A stretch of DNA of 64,000 nucleotides from CAVRXQ01 sp963725215 (GCA_963725215.1 CAVRXQ010000001.1:186001-250000); one strand, 5' to 3'. Counted from the stretch's first letter, positions 7,581 to 16,397 are shown. Program-made: numbers and translations. The notes: a model not told the origin generated them from the letters alone.

Positions 7581-8599
7581 CGCCGCCGCCGCGAGCGTCG
7601 TCCGGGCGCGGGGGAAGATGCCTCGGGGTCTTCGACGGTTCCCGTCAGTTCGAGATAGACGTCTTCGAGACTCGGTCGAACGATGTCGAGCGACTCGAGG
7701 CTGAGTCCCTCGTCAAGCGCCCAACCGGTGAGTTCGTGGATCGCCGTCGTGAGATCCGACGGCTCCATTTCGAGCGATCCATCGCCGGCGGGGTACGCGC
7801 CGAACGACGCCGGGATCTCGGCTCCGTCGGCGAGACGGAACCGCAGCGTCTGTCGGCTGGCGTTGCGCCCGCCGAGCGTCTCCGGCGTTCCCTCGGCGAC
7901 GATCTTGCCCGCCGCGATCACCGCCACCCGGTCGGCGAGGTACTGAGCCTCGTCCATGTAATGCGTCGTGAGCAGCACCGTCTTTCCGAGCGCCGACAGG
8001 TTCTTCACGATCTCCCAGGCCTCTCGGCGTGCCGAAGGGTCGAATCCCGTCGTGGGCTCGTCTAGGAAGAGCAAGTCCGGGTCGCCGGCGAGAGCGATCG
8101 CGACGTCGAGCCGACGCTGTTGGCCGCCCGACAGCTTGAGCACTCGGGAGTCTCGTTTTTCCTCCAGCCCGACGAGCGAGATCACCTCATCAGCAGGTCG
8201 CGGATGGGGATAGAACTCCGAGTACATCGCGACGGTCTCTTCGACTGTGAGGTACCGGTCGACGCCCGATGATTGGAGGACGATCCCGATACGCGGCCGG
8301 ATCTTGTCGGCGTGATTGCCCGGGTCGAGCCCGAGGACCGACACCTCTCCTGCGTCACGTCCGCGGTAACCCTCGAGGATCTCCACCGTCGTCGTCTTCC
8401 CGGCTCCATTCGGACCGAGGAGAGCGAAGATCTCGCCTTTTCTTATCTGGAAGTCGACGCCGCGCACCGCGGGCTTGCCCTCGTAGGACTTCGTAAGGCC
8501 GCGGACAGAAACCGCTGTCGCATCGAGAACGGCGTCATCGTTGTCCCCAGCCAACTCATCCTCCGAACGGCACGAAAGCGCGCCCCATCTGTCCTCCAC
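7577..8599 (-). CDS. ABC transporter ATP-binding protein (DrrA-like)
   Basis: 340-residue exporter ATPase. Walker A is GPNGAGKTTT, the Q-loop region is IGIVLQSSGVDRYLTVEE, the signature is LSGGQQRRLDVA, Walker B is LLFLDEPTTGFD and the switch His is in LLTTHYMDEA. The C-terminal region (ETLGGRNASRQTLRFRLADG onward) matches the DrrA/CcmA-type extension. The N-terminal 30 residues are acidic and poorly conserved, so a later start is possible. Divergent from the fused kinase gene with about 170 bp between them. Confidence 0.92.
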   Translation of the reverse strand: MEDRWGALSCRSEDELAGDNDDAVLDATAVSVRGLTKSYEGKPAVRGVDFQIRKGEIFALLGPNGAGKTTTVEILEGYRGRDAGEVSVLGLDPGNHADKIRPRIGIVLQSSGVDRYLTVEETVAMYSEFYPHPRPADEVISLVGLEEKRDSRVLKLSGGQQRRLDVAIALAGDPDLLFLDEPTTGFDPSARREAWEIVKNLSALGKTVLLTTHYMDEAQYLADRVAVIAAGKIVAEGTPETLGGRNASRQTLRFRLADGAEIPASFGAYPAGDGSLEMEPSDLTTAIHELTGWALDEGLSLESLDIVRPSLEDVYLELTGTVEDPEASSPAPGRRSRRRR

Positions 8600-8768
8600 A
8601 ACCTATTGAAAGTGTCCTACCCCGGAAACGGCCAATCGTCCTTTGAGACACGCTTCACCGCCGACGAGTAACCGACGCATCCTCGGCGGGAGCGCTCTTC
8701 AGCCGGACCTCGGAGACCCCAAAGCACTGGCGTGCACAAGGTGCCCGGCGAAGGAGCACACTTGAGAG

Positions 8769-11207
8769 GTGACGACGACCTCGCTCATCGCGCCGGCGTT
8801 GCCGGCACGACCGATACAGCCGCTTCTTTCGGCGCGGAACCTGTGCTGCAGCTTCGGAGATTTCAGGGTCCTTAACGGCGTCGACTTCACGATCTGGCCG
8901 GGCGAGCTCGTGGCGATCACCGGAGAAAACGGGGCAGGCAAATCGACCTTGGTGCGTTGCATCGCCGGAGAGATCCCGCCCGATGTCGGCGAGGTGCTGA
9001 TCGACGGGGCGCGAGTTCGCTCGCACGCCAGCGCGGCGGCAAACGGTGTGGCGGTCGTCTGGCAGGACCTCGCCCTCTGCGACAACTTGGATGTCGCGGC
9101 GAACCTCTTCTTGGGACGCGAACGCGGTCGCTGGTTCGTCGCCGACCCTGGGACGAGCGCCGCCGCGAAGCGAATCCTCGCCACCTTCGGCGTCAATGTC
9201 AGCGACACGCGCACCGTCGGCACGCTCTCGAGTGGCCAGCGCCAGTCGATCGCGGTGGCGAAGGCGATGCAATCACAGCCGAGATTGCTCATCCTCGACG
9301 AGCCAACGGCCGCTCTTGGCGTGCACGAAACGCGAAAAGTTGAGGAGTTGATCGCGAAGTTCCGCTCCGAGGGAACGACGATCGTGCTCGTCTCGCACGA
9401 CGTCGAGCAGGTATTCAGCCTCGCCGACCGAATTCTCGTGCTCTACCGAGGCAGGGTCGCGGCGGACCTCGCGCCGTCGGAGACCCACCCCGACGACGTC
9501 GTCGCGATCATGGCCGGCCACTCGCCCGACGTCACCGCTCGTCACCAGCTGAACCGGCTGCAGAACCTCGTCGACCAGCTTGCCTCGGCGAAGCCGAACT
9601 CCAGTCTGCCGCTCATCGTCTCCGCGCTCGGAGCGGCGTTGCGGACGGATCAACTCTGCATCCATCTCGTCGAGGACCAAAGCCTTCGCTGCGTCGCGGC
9701 GATCGGATTACCGAGCGAATTGCTCGACGCGTGGTCCGTCGTCCCGGTCGGTGTCGGTGGCGGGCCGATGGGGGCGGCCTCGGCGAGCGCGCGGATCGAG
9801 ATCGACGAAGATGTCGACAAGAGCGCGTCCTGGACGCCGTTCGGCGCACTCTCGAAGCAAATCGGCATCCGCAGTTCCTGGTCGGTGCCACTCATCGGCT
9901 CGACCGGCTTGATCGGCGTGATCACCGGTTGCCAATCAGTCGTCGGCCGCCCGCGCAAGGACCAAATGGATCTCGTCTCGCTGTACGCGGGGTACGCGGC
10001 GGGTGCGATCGAACGCGACCGGCTGTTCGGCGAGGTCACCGCGCGCAACCGTGTCCTCGAGACGATCCGCGAGGTCCTCGAGACACTCGCCGGCCCGGAG
10101 CCAGTCTCCCGGGGCCTGCTCCTCGCCCTGCGCGCGTTGCAACGCGGACTCGGGGCGGCCGAGATCGAGCTTTGGGTGAAACCGGAAACCGATCACGCGC
10201 GCTGCCTCGCCCTCATCGACGGCGAAGGTCGGGAGCACGCCGAACCGCCGGGCCGCGACGCGAACGAGGCGGCTGCCGCGTTCGCCAACGAATCGCAGTC
10301 GAATGCGCCTCGTCTCCTCGCCGAGCCAGTCGCCACGCCGGTGTTCGTCACCACCCTCGATGTCCCGGGAGGACGCGCGGCGATCGTCGCCCGCTGGCGC
10401 GACGAGGATCTCCCCGACGACGCCGAGGCGTTGCTCGGGGACGCCGCGCACTCGGTGCGGCTCGCCCTCGAGCGGGCGCAGGCGGAGCAAGCTCATCAGC
10501 AAGCCGCTGCGTTGCGGCGGTCTCATCAACTCCAGCGCGACTTTCTCTCCCGTCTCAGCCACGAGCTGCGCACGCCGCTCACCGCGATTCGCGGCTACGC
10601 GAGCAGCCTCTTGGCTTCCGATGTCACCTGGGACGACGAGTCGAAACTTCGCTTCTTGAACACGATCGCAAGCGAATCGGCGCGACTCGGGCGCTTGGTC
10701 GGCGACTTGCTCGACTTCTCGGCGATCGAAGCAGACCTCTTGCGTCTGCATCAGGACTGGTGCGACCTCGCCCTGGTGATCGAGGCCGCGGTCGCGTGCC
10801 TTCCCGCCGAACGCGCGGCGGCCGTTTCGGTGCGTTGCCGATCCGATGTTGGACCCGTGTGGGCGGACCACGATCGCTTGGAGCAAGTCTTCGTCAACTT
10901 GTTCGAGAACGCCTTTCGCCACAACCCGCCCGGTGTCGCGGTCGAAGTCGACGTCGCGCCGTCCGGACCGAACGTCGTGATCCGCGTCGCAGACAACGGC
11001 AAAGGGATCGACGAGGAAACGAAGAGTCATCTCTTCGAAGCGGGCGTCAAAGAGAACTCGGAGTCGCCACGCGCAGGACTTGGGCTTTCGATCGCCAAAG
11101 CAATCGTCGTCGCGCACGGCGGTTCGATCAGACTCGAGGACTCGCCGAACGGGACGTGCTTTCGCATTGAAATCCAGACCGAGGGCCAAGACGAGGGCTT
11201 GGCGTGA
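8769..11207 (+). CDS. Hybrid sensor: sugar-type ABC ATPase fused to GAF domains and a histidine kinase
   Basis: 812-residue protein with an unusual domain order. Residues 20-255 are a complete importer-type ABC ATPase: Walker A GENGAGKS, Q-loop VVWQDLALCDNLD, signature LSSGQRQS, Walker B LLILDEPTAALG, switch His in VLVSHD. Residues about 265-415 and 425-575 look like two GAF domains. Then comes HisKA with the phospho-acceptor His598 in SRLSHELRTPLTAI, and an HATPase domain with NLFENAFRHNP, VADNGKGID and AGLGLSIAKA. No transmembrane segment is seen, so it is cytoplasmic. The ABC part shares QDLALCDNLD and DEPTAALGV with the separate transporter ATPase at 13.5 kb. Starts at GTG 8769; its stop overlaps the response regulator start. 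Probably senses transporter state or nucleotide and phosphorylates the regulator (inference). Confidence 0.93.
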   Translation: MTTTSLIAPALPARPIQPLLSARNLCCSFGDFRVLNGVDFTIWPGELVAITGENGAGKSTLVRCIAGEIPPDVGEVLIDGARVRSHASAAANGVAVVWQDLALCDNLDVAANLFLGRERGRWFVADPGTSAAAKRILATFGVNVSDTRTVGTLSSGQRQSIAVAKAMQSQPRLLILDEPTAALGVHETRKVEELIAKFRSEGTTIVLVSHDVEQVFSLADRILVLYRGRVAADLAPSETHPDDVVAIMAGHSPDVTARHQLNRLQNLVDQLASAKPNSSLPLIVSALGAALRTDQLCIHLVEDQSLRCVAAIGLPSELLDAWSVVPVGVGGGPMGAASASARIEIDEDVDKSASWTPFGALSKQIGIRSSWSVPLIGSTGLIGVITGCQSVVGRPRKDQMDLVSLYAGYAAGAIERDRLFGEVTARNRVLETIREVLETLAGPEPVSRGLLLALRALQRGLGAAEIELWVKPETDHARCLALIDGEGREHAEPPGRDANEAAAAFANESQSNAPRLLAEPVATPVFVTTLDVPGGRAAIVARWRDEDLPDDAEALLGDAAHSVRLALERAQAEQAHQQAAALRRSHQLQRDFLSRLSHELRTPLTAIRGYASSLLASDVTWDDESKLRFLNTIASESARLGRLVGDLLDFSAIEADLLRLHQDWCDLALVIEAAVACLPAERAAAVSVRCRSDVGPVWADHDRLEQVFVNLFENAFRHNPPGVAVEVDVAPSGPNVVIRVADNGKGIDEETKSHLFEAGVKENSESPRAGLGLSIAKAIVVAHGGSIRLEDSPNGTCFRIEIQTEGQDEGLA

Positions 11208-11908
11208 CTCATCTCGACCAGCGCACGAAGGCGCTCCTTGTCGAAGACGACCCGAACATCGTTGATCTGATCCGCTCGAACCTCGCCGTGCGGGGCTTTG
11301 ACACGTCGACCTGTGGCGACGGATCACGCGCGCTCGAGCTGTTCGAGACCGAGACCCCGGACATCGTCCTGCTCGATCTGATGTTGCCGAATGCCGACGG
11401 CTTCGAAATCTGCCGCCAGATGCGCGAACGGTCCTCGGCGGGGATCATCGTCGTCTCCGCCCGCGGCGGACAGAGCGACAAGGTCGCGGCGCTCAATTTC
11501 GGCGCCGACGACTACTTGACGAAGCCGTTTGGAATCGAAGAGCTCCTGGCGCGAATCACTGCGACGCTCCGGCGTTCACGCCCCGCAGATCCGGTCGAAT
11601 CGCAGCCGATGCGCATCGAGGCCGGTGATCTCGTCATCGACCTCGATATGCAGCTCGTCACCCGTGCCGGCGAAGTCGTTCATCTCACTCCGACCGAATT
11701 CGCGTTGTTGCGCGAGCTCGCCATCAACCGGGGCAAGCTCCTGACCCACGCCCAGCTCCTGCGCCGGGTCTGGGGCCCGGGATATGCCACGGAGACCGAA
11801 TACGTGCGCGTCTACATCCGGAGGCTGCGCGCCAAGCTCGAAGACGGGAACGGTCCTTCGCTGATCATCACCCAGGCGAGGGCGGGTTATCGGTTCGCGC
11901 CCGCTTGA
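11204..11908 (+). CDS. OmpR/KdpE-family response regulator
   Basis: 234-residue regulator: receiver domain with the acidic pair in LLVEDDPN, phospho-acceptor Asp58 in VLLDLMLPNADG, and the conserved Lys in DDYLTKPFG; then a winged-helix output domain with LTPTEFALLRELAINRGKLL and the recognition region ETEYVRVYIRRLRAKLED, which most resembles KdpE. GTG 11204 overlaps the kinase stop as GTGA, so the two are co-translated partners. The likely targets are two pairs of direct repeats 57-103 bp past its stop, in front of the sugar-binding protein gene. Confidence 0.94.
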   Translation: MTHLDQRTKALLVEDDPNIVDLIRSNLAVRGFDTSTCGDGSRALELFETETPDIVLLDLMLPNADGFEICRQMRERSSAGIIVVSARGGQSDKVAALNFGADDYLTKPFGIEELLARITATLRRSRPADPVESQPMRIEAGDLVIDLDMQLVTRAGEVVHLTPTEFALLRELAINRGKLLTHAQLLRRVWGPGYATETEYVRVYIRRLRAKLEDGNGPSLIITQARAGYRFAPA

Positions 11909-11964
11909 TCCGCGATAAAGGTCGCGCCGATTTCACACGCCTGTCGCCGCACGGTGACGCGGCA

Positions 11965-12011
11965 TTTACGGAAAATTAACCATTCGCCGCGCACGTTCAC
12001 GGCTCGTTTAC
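11965..12011 (+). promoter_or_regulatory. Two pairs of 11-bp-spaced direct repeats (candidate response-regulator operator)
   Basis: TTTAC at 11965 and TTAAC at 11976 form one pair; TTCAC at 11996 and TTTAC at 12007 form another. Each pair is exactly 11 bp apart and the pairs are 31 bp apart, about three helical turns. OmpR/PhoB/KdpE-type regulators bind tandem half-sites with this period. The block lies between the regulator gene and the binding-protein gene; the last repeat could overlap a -35 element (TTTACA). Confidence 0.55.
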
Positions 12012-12162
12012 ACGTCCAAGCTTAGCTTCGACCTACAGGAGCACAGGACCGCTCCGACTCCGTGCGCGCACGGCGATCGGCACATGGTGCTCGATCGACC
12101 GGCAGGTCGCGGAGGCAACCGACCCCCCACGGCGCAGGCCATGGGAGAACAAAGGGGGAGCT

Positions 12163-13350
12163 TTGAGAATTTCCCGAACAGGGCGGCTGGTGGGCCTCGC
12201 CTCCGCCGTGGCCTTGATCGCCGGATTCGCTGTGGCAGGTGGCACGGCTTCGGCGCAAGGGACGGTGTCGGCGACGACCTTCAACCGCAACTTCACGACG
12301 ATGTCGTTGTTGAAGCCGATCACCGCCAAGGGACACGGCGGAGTCGGCGCCATCCTGCCTGACACGGTGTCGTCGACTCGTTACGTCGAATTCGACGCGC
12401 CATATCTCACCGAAGCACTGAAGGACGCCGGGCTCTCGTCGTCTCAGTACACGGTCGTCAATGCCCACGCAAGCGACGCGACCGAGTTCGCGGACGCTCA
12501 GGCGGACATCACGAAGGGCGACACCGTTCTGATCATGGACCCGCTCGACCCAGGAGTCGGCAAGCGGATCGAGTCGTACGCGAAGACGCACGGCGTCGCG
12601 GTCATCGACTACGACCGCCTCACCCTCGGCGGGCAACGGACGTACTACGACAGCTTCAACAACGTGTACGTCGGCACCTTGATCGGCAAGGGTCTCGTGA
12701 GTTGCATCTCGCAGTGGCACGTGTCTTCACCCGACGTGCTCGTCATGCACGGCGCGGTAACGGACAACAACGCGACGCTGTTCGCCCAGGGCTACAACAA
12801 GGTGCTTGGGTCGTACTTCTCCGCGGGCACGTACAAGTTGGCGGGACGGCCGGCGGGCACGTGGGATCCCCCCACCGCGCTCACCGAGTTCCAGGGCTTC
12901 TACACGAAGAACCCGAGCATCAACGCCGTTTTGAGCCCGAATGACGAGAACGCGTCGCCGATCATCTCGTATCTGAAGGGCAAGGGCCTGAAGCCGCACA
13001 CCATCCCGTTCACGGGACAGGACGCGACGCTGACCGGCCTCGGCAACGTCCTGACCGGGTACCAGTGCGGCACCGTGTACAAGCCGATCTACCTCGAGGC
13101 GCAGGCCGCGGTGGCACTCGCCATCTACGCCCGGGCGAAGCTGGCCCCGCCGAAGGCGCTCGTGAACGGCTCCACTGAGGACACGACCGAGCACAAGGCG
13201 GTCGCGTCCGTGCTGCTCACGCCGGAGTGGGTGACGAAGTCGAACATGAACTCGACGGTCGTCGCCGACCACTTCGTTCCGCCGGCGCAGCTGTGCGCGG
13301 CTCCGTACGCGACTGCCGCCGCTTGCTCGGCAGCGCACATCAAGCCGTAG
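12163..13350 (+). CDS. Sugar ABC transporter substrate-binding protein (XylF-like)
   Basis: 395-residue periplasmic-type binding protein of the CUT2 sugar family. It has a Sec signal peptide (basic start, LVGLASAVALIAGFAVAGG, cleavage near ASA) with no lipobox Cys. The mature part contains VLIMDPLDPGVGKRI, GVAVIDYDRLTLGG and VLSPNDENASPIISYLKGKG, the pattern of xylose-binding XylF proteins. TTG 12163 is taken as start because AAAGGGGGAG lies just ahead. First gene of the importer, separated from the ATPase gene by two hairpins. Xylose is the best guess, from family resemblance only. Confidence 0.88.
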   Translation: MRISRTGRLVGLASAVALIAGFAVAGGTASAQGTVSATTFNRNFTTMSLLKPITAKGHGGVGAILPDTVSSTRYVEFDAPYLTEALKDAGLSSSQYTVVNAHASDATEFADAQADITKGDTVLIMDPLDPGVGKRIESYAKTHGVAVIDYDRLTLGGQRTYYDSFNNVYVGTLIGKGLVSCISQWHVSSPDVLVMHGAVTDNNATLFAQGYNKVLGSYFSAGTYKLAGRPAGTWDPPTALTEFQGFYTKNPSINAVLSPNDENASPIISYLKGKGLKPHTIPFTGQDATLTGLGNVLTGYQCGTVYKPIYLEAQAAVALAIYARAKLAPPKALVNGSTEDTTEHKAVASVLLTPEWVTKSNMNSTVVADHFVPPAQLCAAPYATAAACSAAHIKP

Positions 13351-13359
13351 GTCTCCAGA

Positions 13360-13383
13360 GGCGGGCGCAGTCATCTGCCCGCC
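13360..13383 (+). terminator. Hairpin after the binding-protein gene
   Basis: GGCGGGC (13360-13366) pairs with GCCCGCC (13377-13383) around a 10-base loop, ten bases past the stop codon. No U-tract follows, so it is more likely a transcript-stabilising or attenuating stem than a true terminator. Confidence 0.5.
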
Positions 13384-13398
13384 ACGGGGAATGACACC

Positions 13399-13431
13399 AG
13401 GCATCCGGATCGCGGTGCGGCCCGGATGCCT
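13399..13431 (+). terminator. Second, stronger intergenic hairpin
   Basis: A perfect 10-bp stem: AGGCATCCGG (13399-13408) and CCGGATGCCT (13422-13431) with a 13-base loop. Together with the preceding stem it sits between the binding-protein and ATPase genes, where such structures commonly keep the binding protein in excess over the membrane components. Confidence 0.6.
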
Positions 13432-13522
13432 GCGTGCTGCGTAGGCGAGCGTTATCGTCCCGAGGCTGGCACAACTTGGAGCGAGTCCTCCGCATTCGCC
13501 AGTCGGGTCGCCGGAAGGAGCA

Positions 13523-14341
13523 GTGTGCGGCATGCCTGAGGCATTGCTGGAGCGGGGAGCACCCCTCCTGGAGCTACGCGGGATTGAGAAGAACTTCGGG
13601 CCGGTCCGCGCGCTTGACAGGATCGATCTCACCATCCAAGCGGGGATGGTCACCGCTTTGTGCGGCGACAACGGCGCGGGAAAGAGCGTGACGATCAAGA
13701 TCGTCTCGGGGATCGTCACCGCCGACGACGGCGAGATGATCTGGCGCGGCAACCGGGTCCACCTGCACACCCCGCGCGACGCGGCGGACCTCGGGATCGC
13801 GACCGTGTATCAAGACCTCGCACTCTGCGACAACCTCGACATCGTGCAGAACATGTTCTTGGGTCGCGAGATCGTAAAGACCGACGTGTTGGACGAAGCT
13901 CCAATGGAGATCGCGGCGCGCAAGACGCTCTCCGAACTACGGGTGATGACGGTGCGCTCGATCAGACAACCGGTCGCGTCACTCTCCGGCGGCCAGCGCC
14001 AATCGGTCGCCGTCGCGCGCGCAGTTCTTTGGAACTCGCAACTGATGATCCTCGACGAACCGACTGCCGCGCTCGGGGTCTCCCAGACCGCGATGGTTCT
14101 CGAACTCGTTCGCCGACTCGCCGATCAGGGCTATGCGGTATTGATTGTCTCGCACAACTTGATTGATGTCTTCGAAGTCGCCGATCGCATCGCCGTCTTG
14201 CACCTCGGCCAAATGGCGGCGCAGGGCCCGGCCTCGGAGTTCGACCGCCAAAGCGTCGTCGAGTTGATGACCACCGGAACTTACGGGAGACCGATCGGTG
14301 AAGGGCTCTCCCCCGCAGGCAACGGCGCCGGGGACAACTGA
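13523..14341 (+). CDS. Sugar ABC transporter ATP-binding protein, single-domain (XylG/FrcA-like)
   Basis: About 270 residues with a single ABC domain: Walker A GDNGAGKS, Q-loop TVYQDLALCDNLD, signature LSGGQRQS, Walker B LMILDEPTAALG, switch His in LIVSHNLIDV. CUT2 ATPases such as RbsA or E. coli XylG usually have two ABC domains (about 500 residues); this is half size, so it must dimerise with itself or with the closely similar ABC domain of the fused kinase. Start is GTG 13523 or ATG 13532, after GGAAGGAG. Two bases separate its stop from the permease start. Confidence 0.9.
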   Translation: MCGMPEALLERGAPLLELRGIEKNFGPVRALDRIDLTIQAGMVTALCGDNGAGKSVTIKIVSGIVTADDGEMIWRGNRVHLHTPRDAADLGIATVYQDLALCDNLDIVQNMFLGREIVKTDVLDEAPMEIAARKTLSELRVMTVRSIRQPVASLSGGQRQSVAVARAVLWNSQLMILDEPTAALGVSQTAMVLELVRRLADQGYAVLIVSHNLIDVFEVADRIAVLHLGQMAAQGPASEFDRQSVVELMTTGTYGRPIGEGLSPAGNGAGDN

Positions 14342-14343
14342 GC

Positions 14344-15687
14344 ATGACGAACGAGGATCCGAGCACGGGCGTTTCGACGGCTGCACCTCCGACGACACAA
14401 GAGCAACACGGCGATGCGACGGGCGACGTCGCGCTGTTAGCCGCACCCGAAGCCGTCGCCGACACCCTCGCTGTCTATATCGGTGCGTGGTGGCGAAAAG
14501 TCCGCGGTGGCGAGAGCGGCATCTTGCCGGTCGTCGCCGGGCTGATCGCGATCGTCGTCATCTTCCAGGTCCAGAGCTCGCTCTTCCTTTCAGCCGGGAA
14601 CATCGTCAACCTTTTGCTCCAGGCCTCCGTGATCATGTTGTTCGGGATCGGCGAGGTCTTCGTCCTTTTGCTCGGAGAGATCGACCTTTCCGTCGGTTAC
14701 GTCGCGGGAATCGGTGGTGGGTTGGTCGCTGCCCTCGTTTCGCCGCCGTTCAACCTTCCGTGGTGGGTCGCGATCCTCGCCGGGCTGGCCGGGACCACGA
14801 TCATCGGAATCATTCAAGGCACTCTCATCACGCGCCTGCGCCTACCGTCGTTCATCGTCACCCTCGCCGGACTCATCGGCTGGGAGGGCGTGTTGATATG
14901 GATGTTCGATAAATTGCCCATCGCCGTCGGCGGCGTGATCCAAGTCTCGAACGGTTACCTCCTCGACCTTGCTTCGGGCACACTCAGCCCGACTGCCGGT
15001 TGGATCGTCATGGCCGCACTCGTCGTCGCGTTCGGGGCGCTCACGGTGTATCGGGATGCCCGCAGGCGCGCCAACGGCCTCGTGGTCCCTCCGATCGGCC
15101 TCACTGTTGTGAAGATCGTGCTCGCTGCCGGAGCCGGCGTGCTGCTCGTTTGGGTCTGCAACGTCAACCGAGGAATCCAGCACAGCGTCGAGCGCGGGGT
15201 GCCGTGGGCGATCCCGATCATCTTCGGCGTCCTGCTCGCGACCAGCTTCCTTCTCGCCAGGACGAAGTTCGGGCGCTACGTCTACACGATCGGGGGAAAC
15301 GCCGAAGCGGCGAGGCGCGCCGGAATCAACCTTGCCCTCGTGCGAACTGCGTCGTTCGCCCTCGCAGGGTTGCTGGCCGGAATCGCCGGCATCATCTATA
15401 CATCATGGCTCGGCTCGATCGCGACGAACATCGAAGGTGGCCAGTACGTGCTCTACGCCGTTGCGGCCGCCGTCATCGGCGGAACCAGCCTCTTCGGTGG
15501 GCGAGGTAAGCCGATCCACGCGATCCTCGGCGGTCTCATCATCGCCGCGATCGCCAATGGGCTCGCACTTCTCGGAGCGGGCGCGGCCCCGACATATATG
15601 GTGACGGCCCTTGTCTTGATCGCCGCCATCACGGTGGACTCGGTTGCAAGGCGGGGCCAGGGTGCGGAGTCGCGCGGCAAGGTGTGA
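14344..15687 (+). CDS. Sugar ABC transporter permease (XylH-like)
   Basis: 447-residue permease of the CUT2 family with about ten hydrophobic segments after a long hydrophilic N-terminus rich in Thr, Ala and Asp. Conserved family features are VFVLLLGEIDLSVGYVAGIG, SFIVTLAGLIGWEG, FGRYVYTIGGNAEAARRAGI (the ATPase-contact loop) and VIGGTSLFGGRGKP. It forms a homodimeric channel for a sugar delivered by the upstream binding protein. Last gene of the importer. Confidence 0.92.
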   Translation: MTNEDPSTGVSTAAPPTTQEQHGDATGDVALLAAPEAVADTLAVYIGAWWRKVRGGESGILPVVAGLIAIVVIFQVQSSLFLSAGNIVNLLLQASVIMLFGIGEVFVLLLGEIDLSVGYVAGIGGGLVAALVSPPFNLPWWVAILAGLAGTTIIGIIQGTLITRLRLPSFIVTLAGLIGWEGVLIWMFDKLPIAVGGVIQVSNGYLLDLASGTLSPTAGWIVMAALVVAFGALTVYRDARRRANGLVVPPIGLTVVKIVLAAGAGVLLVWVCNVNRGIQHSVERGVPWAIPIIFGVLLATSFLLARTKFGRYVYTIGGNAEAARRAGINLALVRTASFALAGLLAGIAGIIYTSWLGSIATNIEGGQYVLYAVAAAVIGGTSLFGGRGKPIHAILGGLIIAAIANGLALLGAGAAPTYMVTALVLIAAITVDSVARRGQGAESRGKV

Positions 15688-16121
15688 GCCGGCGCGCTCG
15701 GCGAGAAAACATGGCACGCGCATCGCAACAGATCCGATATGGCGCCGAGCATCAGCCGTTATCGCAACCACTCGCGGAAGGACCTCGGGGTCGGTCGAAG
15801 ATTCAGACGGATTTCTAGGTGCCTCGACCGAGTTGCCCATAGGGATGGGCGACTGTCGGCGGGTCGTGATTCCGGATCGGGTGCACCGCGCCGCGTCGTT
15901 CGCTCTCGGTTTTCGTGGCCGCGCTCGCTGAAGAGCACAACGTCATCGAGGCACTCGAGGAAATCGACCCGTTTAGAGCGTTTAGATTCCTTTAGACATC
16001 GCTCGATACGCGGGACGCCGTGTCGCAAACACGTCTAAGAAGCGGTTGGCAAAGCGTTGACAACGCGTGACGCGAGAACGATCTCGTAGCGCGATTCGTC
16101 TGGTCGATCTGGCTGGCGGCC
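15688..16121. other. 434-bp gap between permease and tRNA
   Basis: No gene is supported on either strand. A short 6-bp stem (GCCCAT 15835-15840, ATGGGC 15845-15850) and repeats of TTTAGA around 15979-15996 are visible, without a clear role. Confidence 0.5.
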
Positions 16122-16196
16122 TGGCTGGCGGGGGAGGGCTCGAACCTCCAACCTCCTGATCCAAAGTCAGGCGTTCTACCTTTGAACTACCCGCCA
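16122..16196 (-). tRNA. tRNA-Gln (anticodon UUG)
   Basis: Complete cloverleaf on the minus strand: acceptor TGGCGGG/CCCGCCA, D-stem GTTC/GAAC, anticodon stem CCTGA/TCAGG with loop CTTTGGA (anticodon TTG), T-stem GGAGG/CCTCC with loop TTCGAGC, discriminator G and an encoded CCA. The CCA occupies 16122-16124. A possible -10 (TATACA) lies 13 bases upstream, with no clear -35. Confidence 0.97.
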
Positions 16197-16397
16197 TCGG
16201 CCGACCATTTGTATATCGAACTCAAACGCTAAGGCGTTGTAGCCCGCCCCGGATCCTCCGCCGAAGAGAGCTCCGGAAAAGGCTCGAAGTCGCTCGGGTC
16301 ACAACCGACCGCGATCTCGCCTGCGCCGTCGGATCCGGTGCACGTCGAGTCGAAGGGGGGAACAACGTCGACGCGCGGCAACGCATCAGGTTGCGAA

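Noticed and set aside
15911..15993. Short frame ending EEHNVIEALEEIDPFRAFRFL near tRNA-Gln
   Set aside because: Only about 27 codons, no ribosome-binding site and no recognisable family; also no integrase that would make this an attachment site.
16122..16196. tRNA as integration site of a mobile island
   Set aside because: No integrase, no repeated tRNA 3' fragment and no phage-like genes were found on either side.
16225..16238. AACGC-TAAG-GCGTT stem upstream of the tRNA
   Set aside because: Five-base arms with no T-run; too weak to call a terminator.
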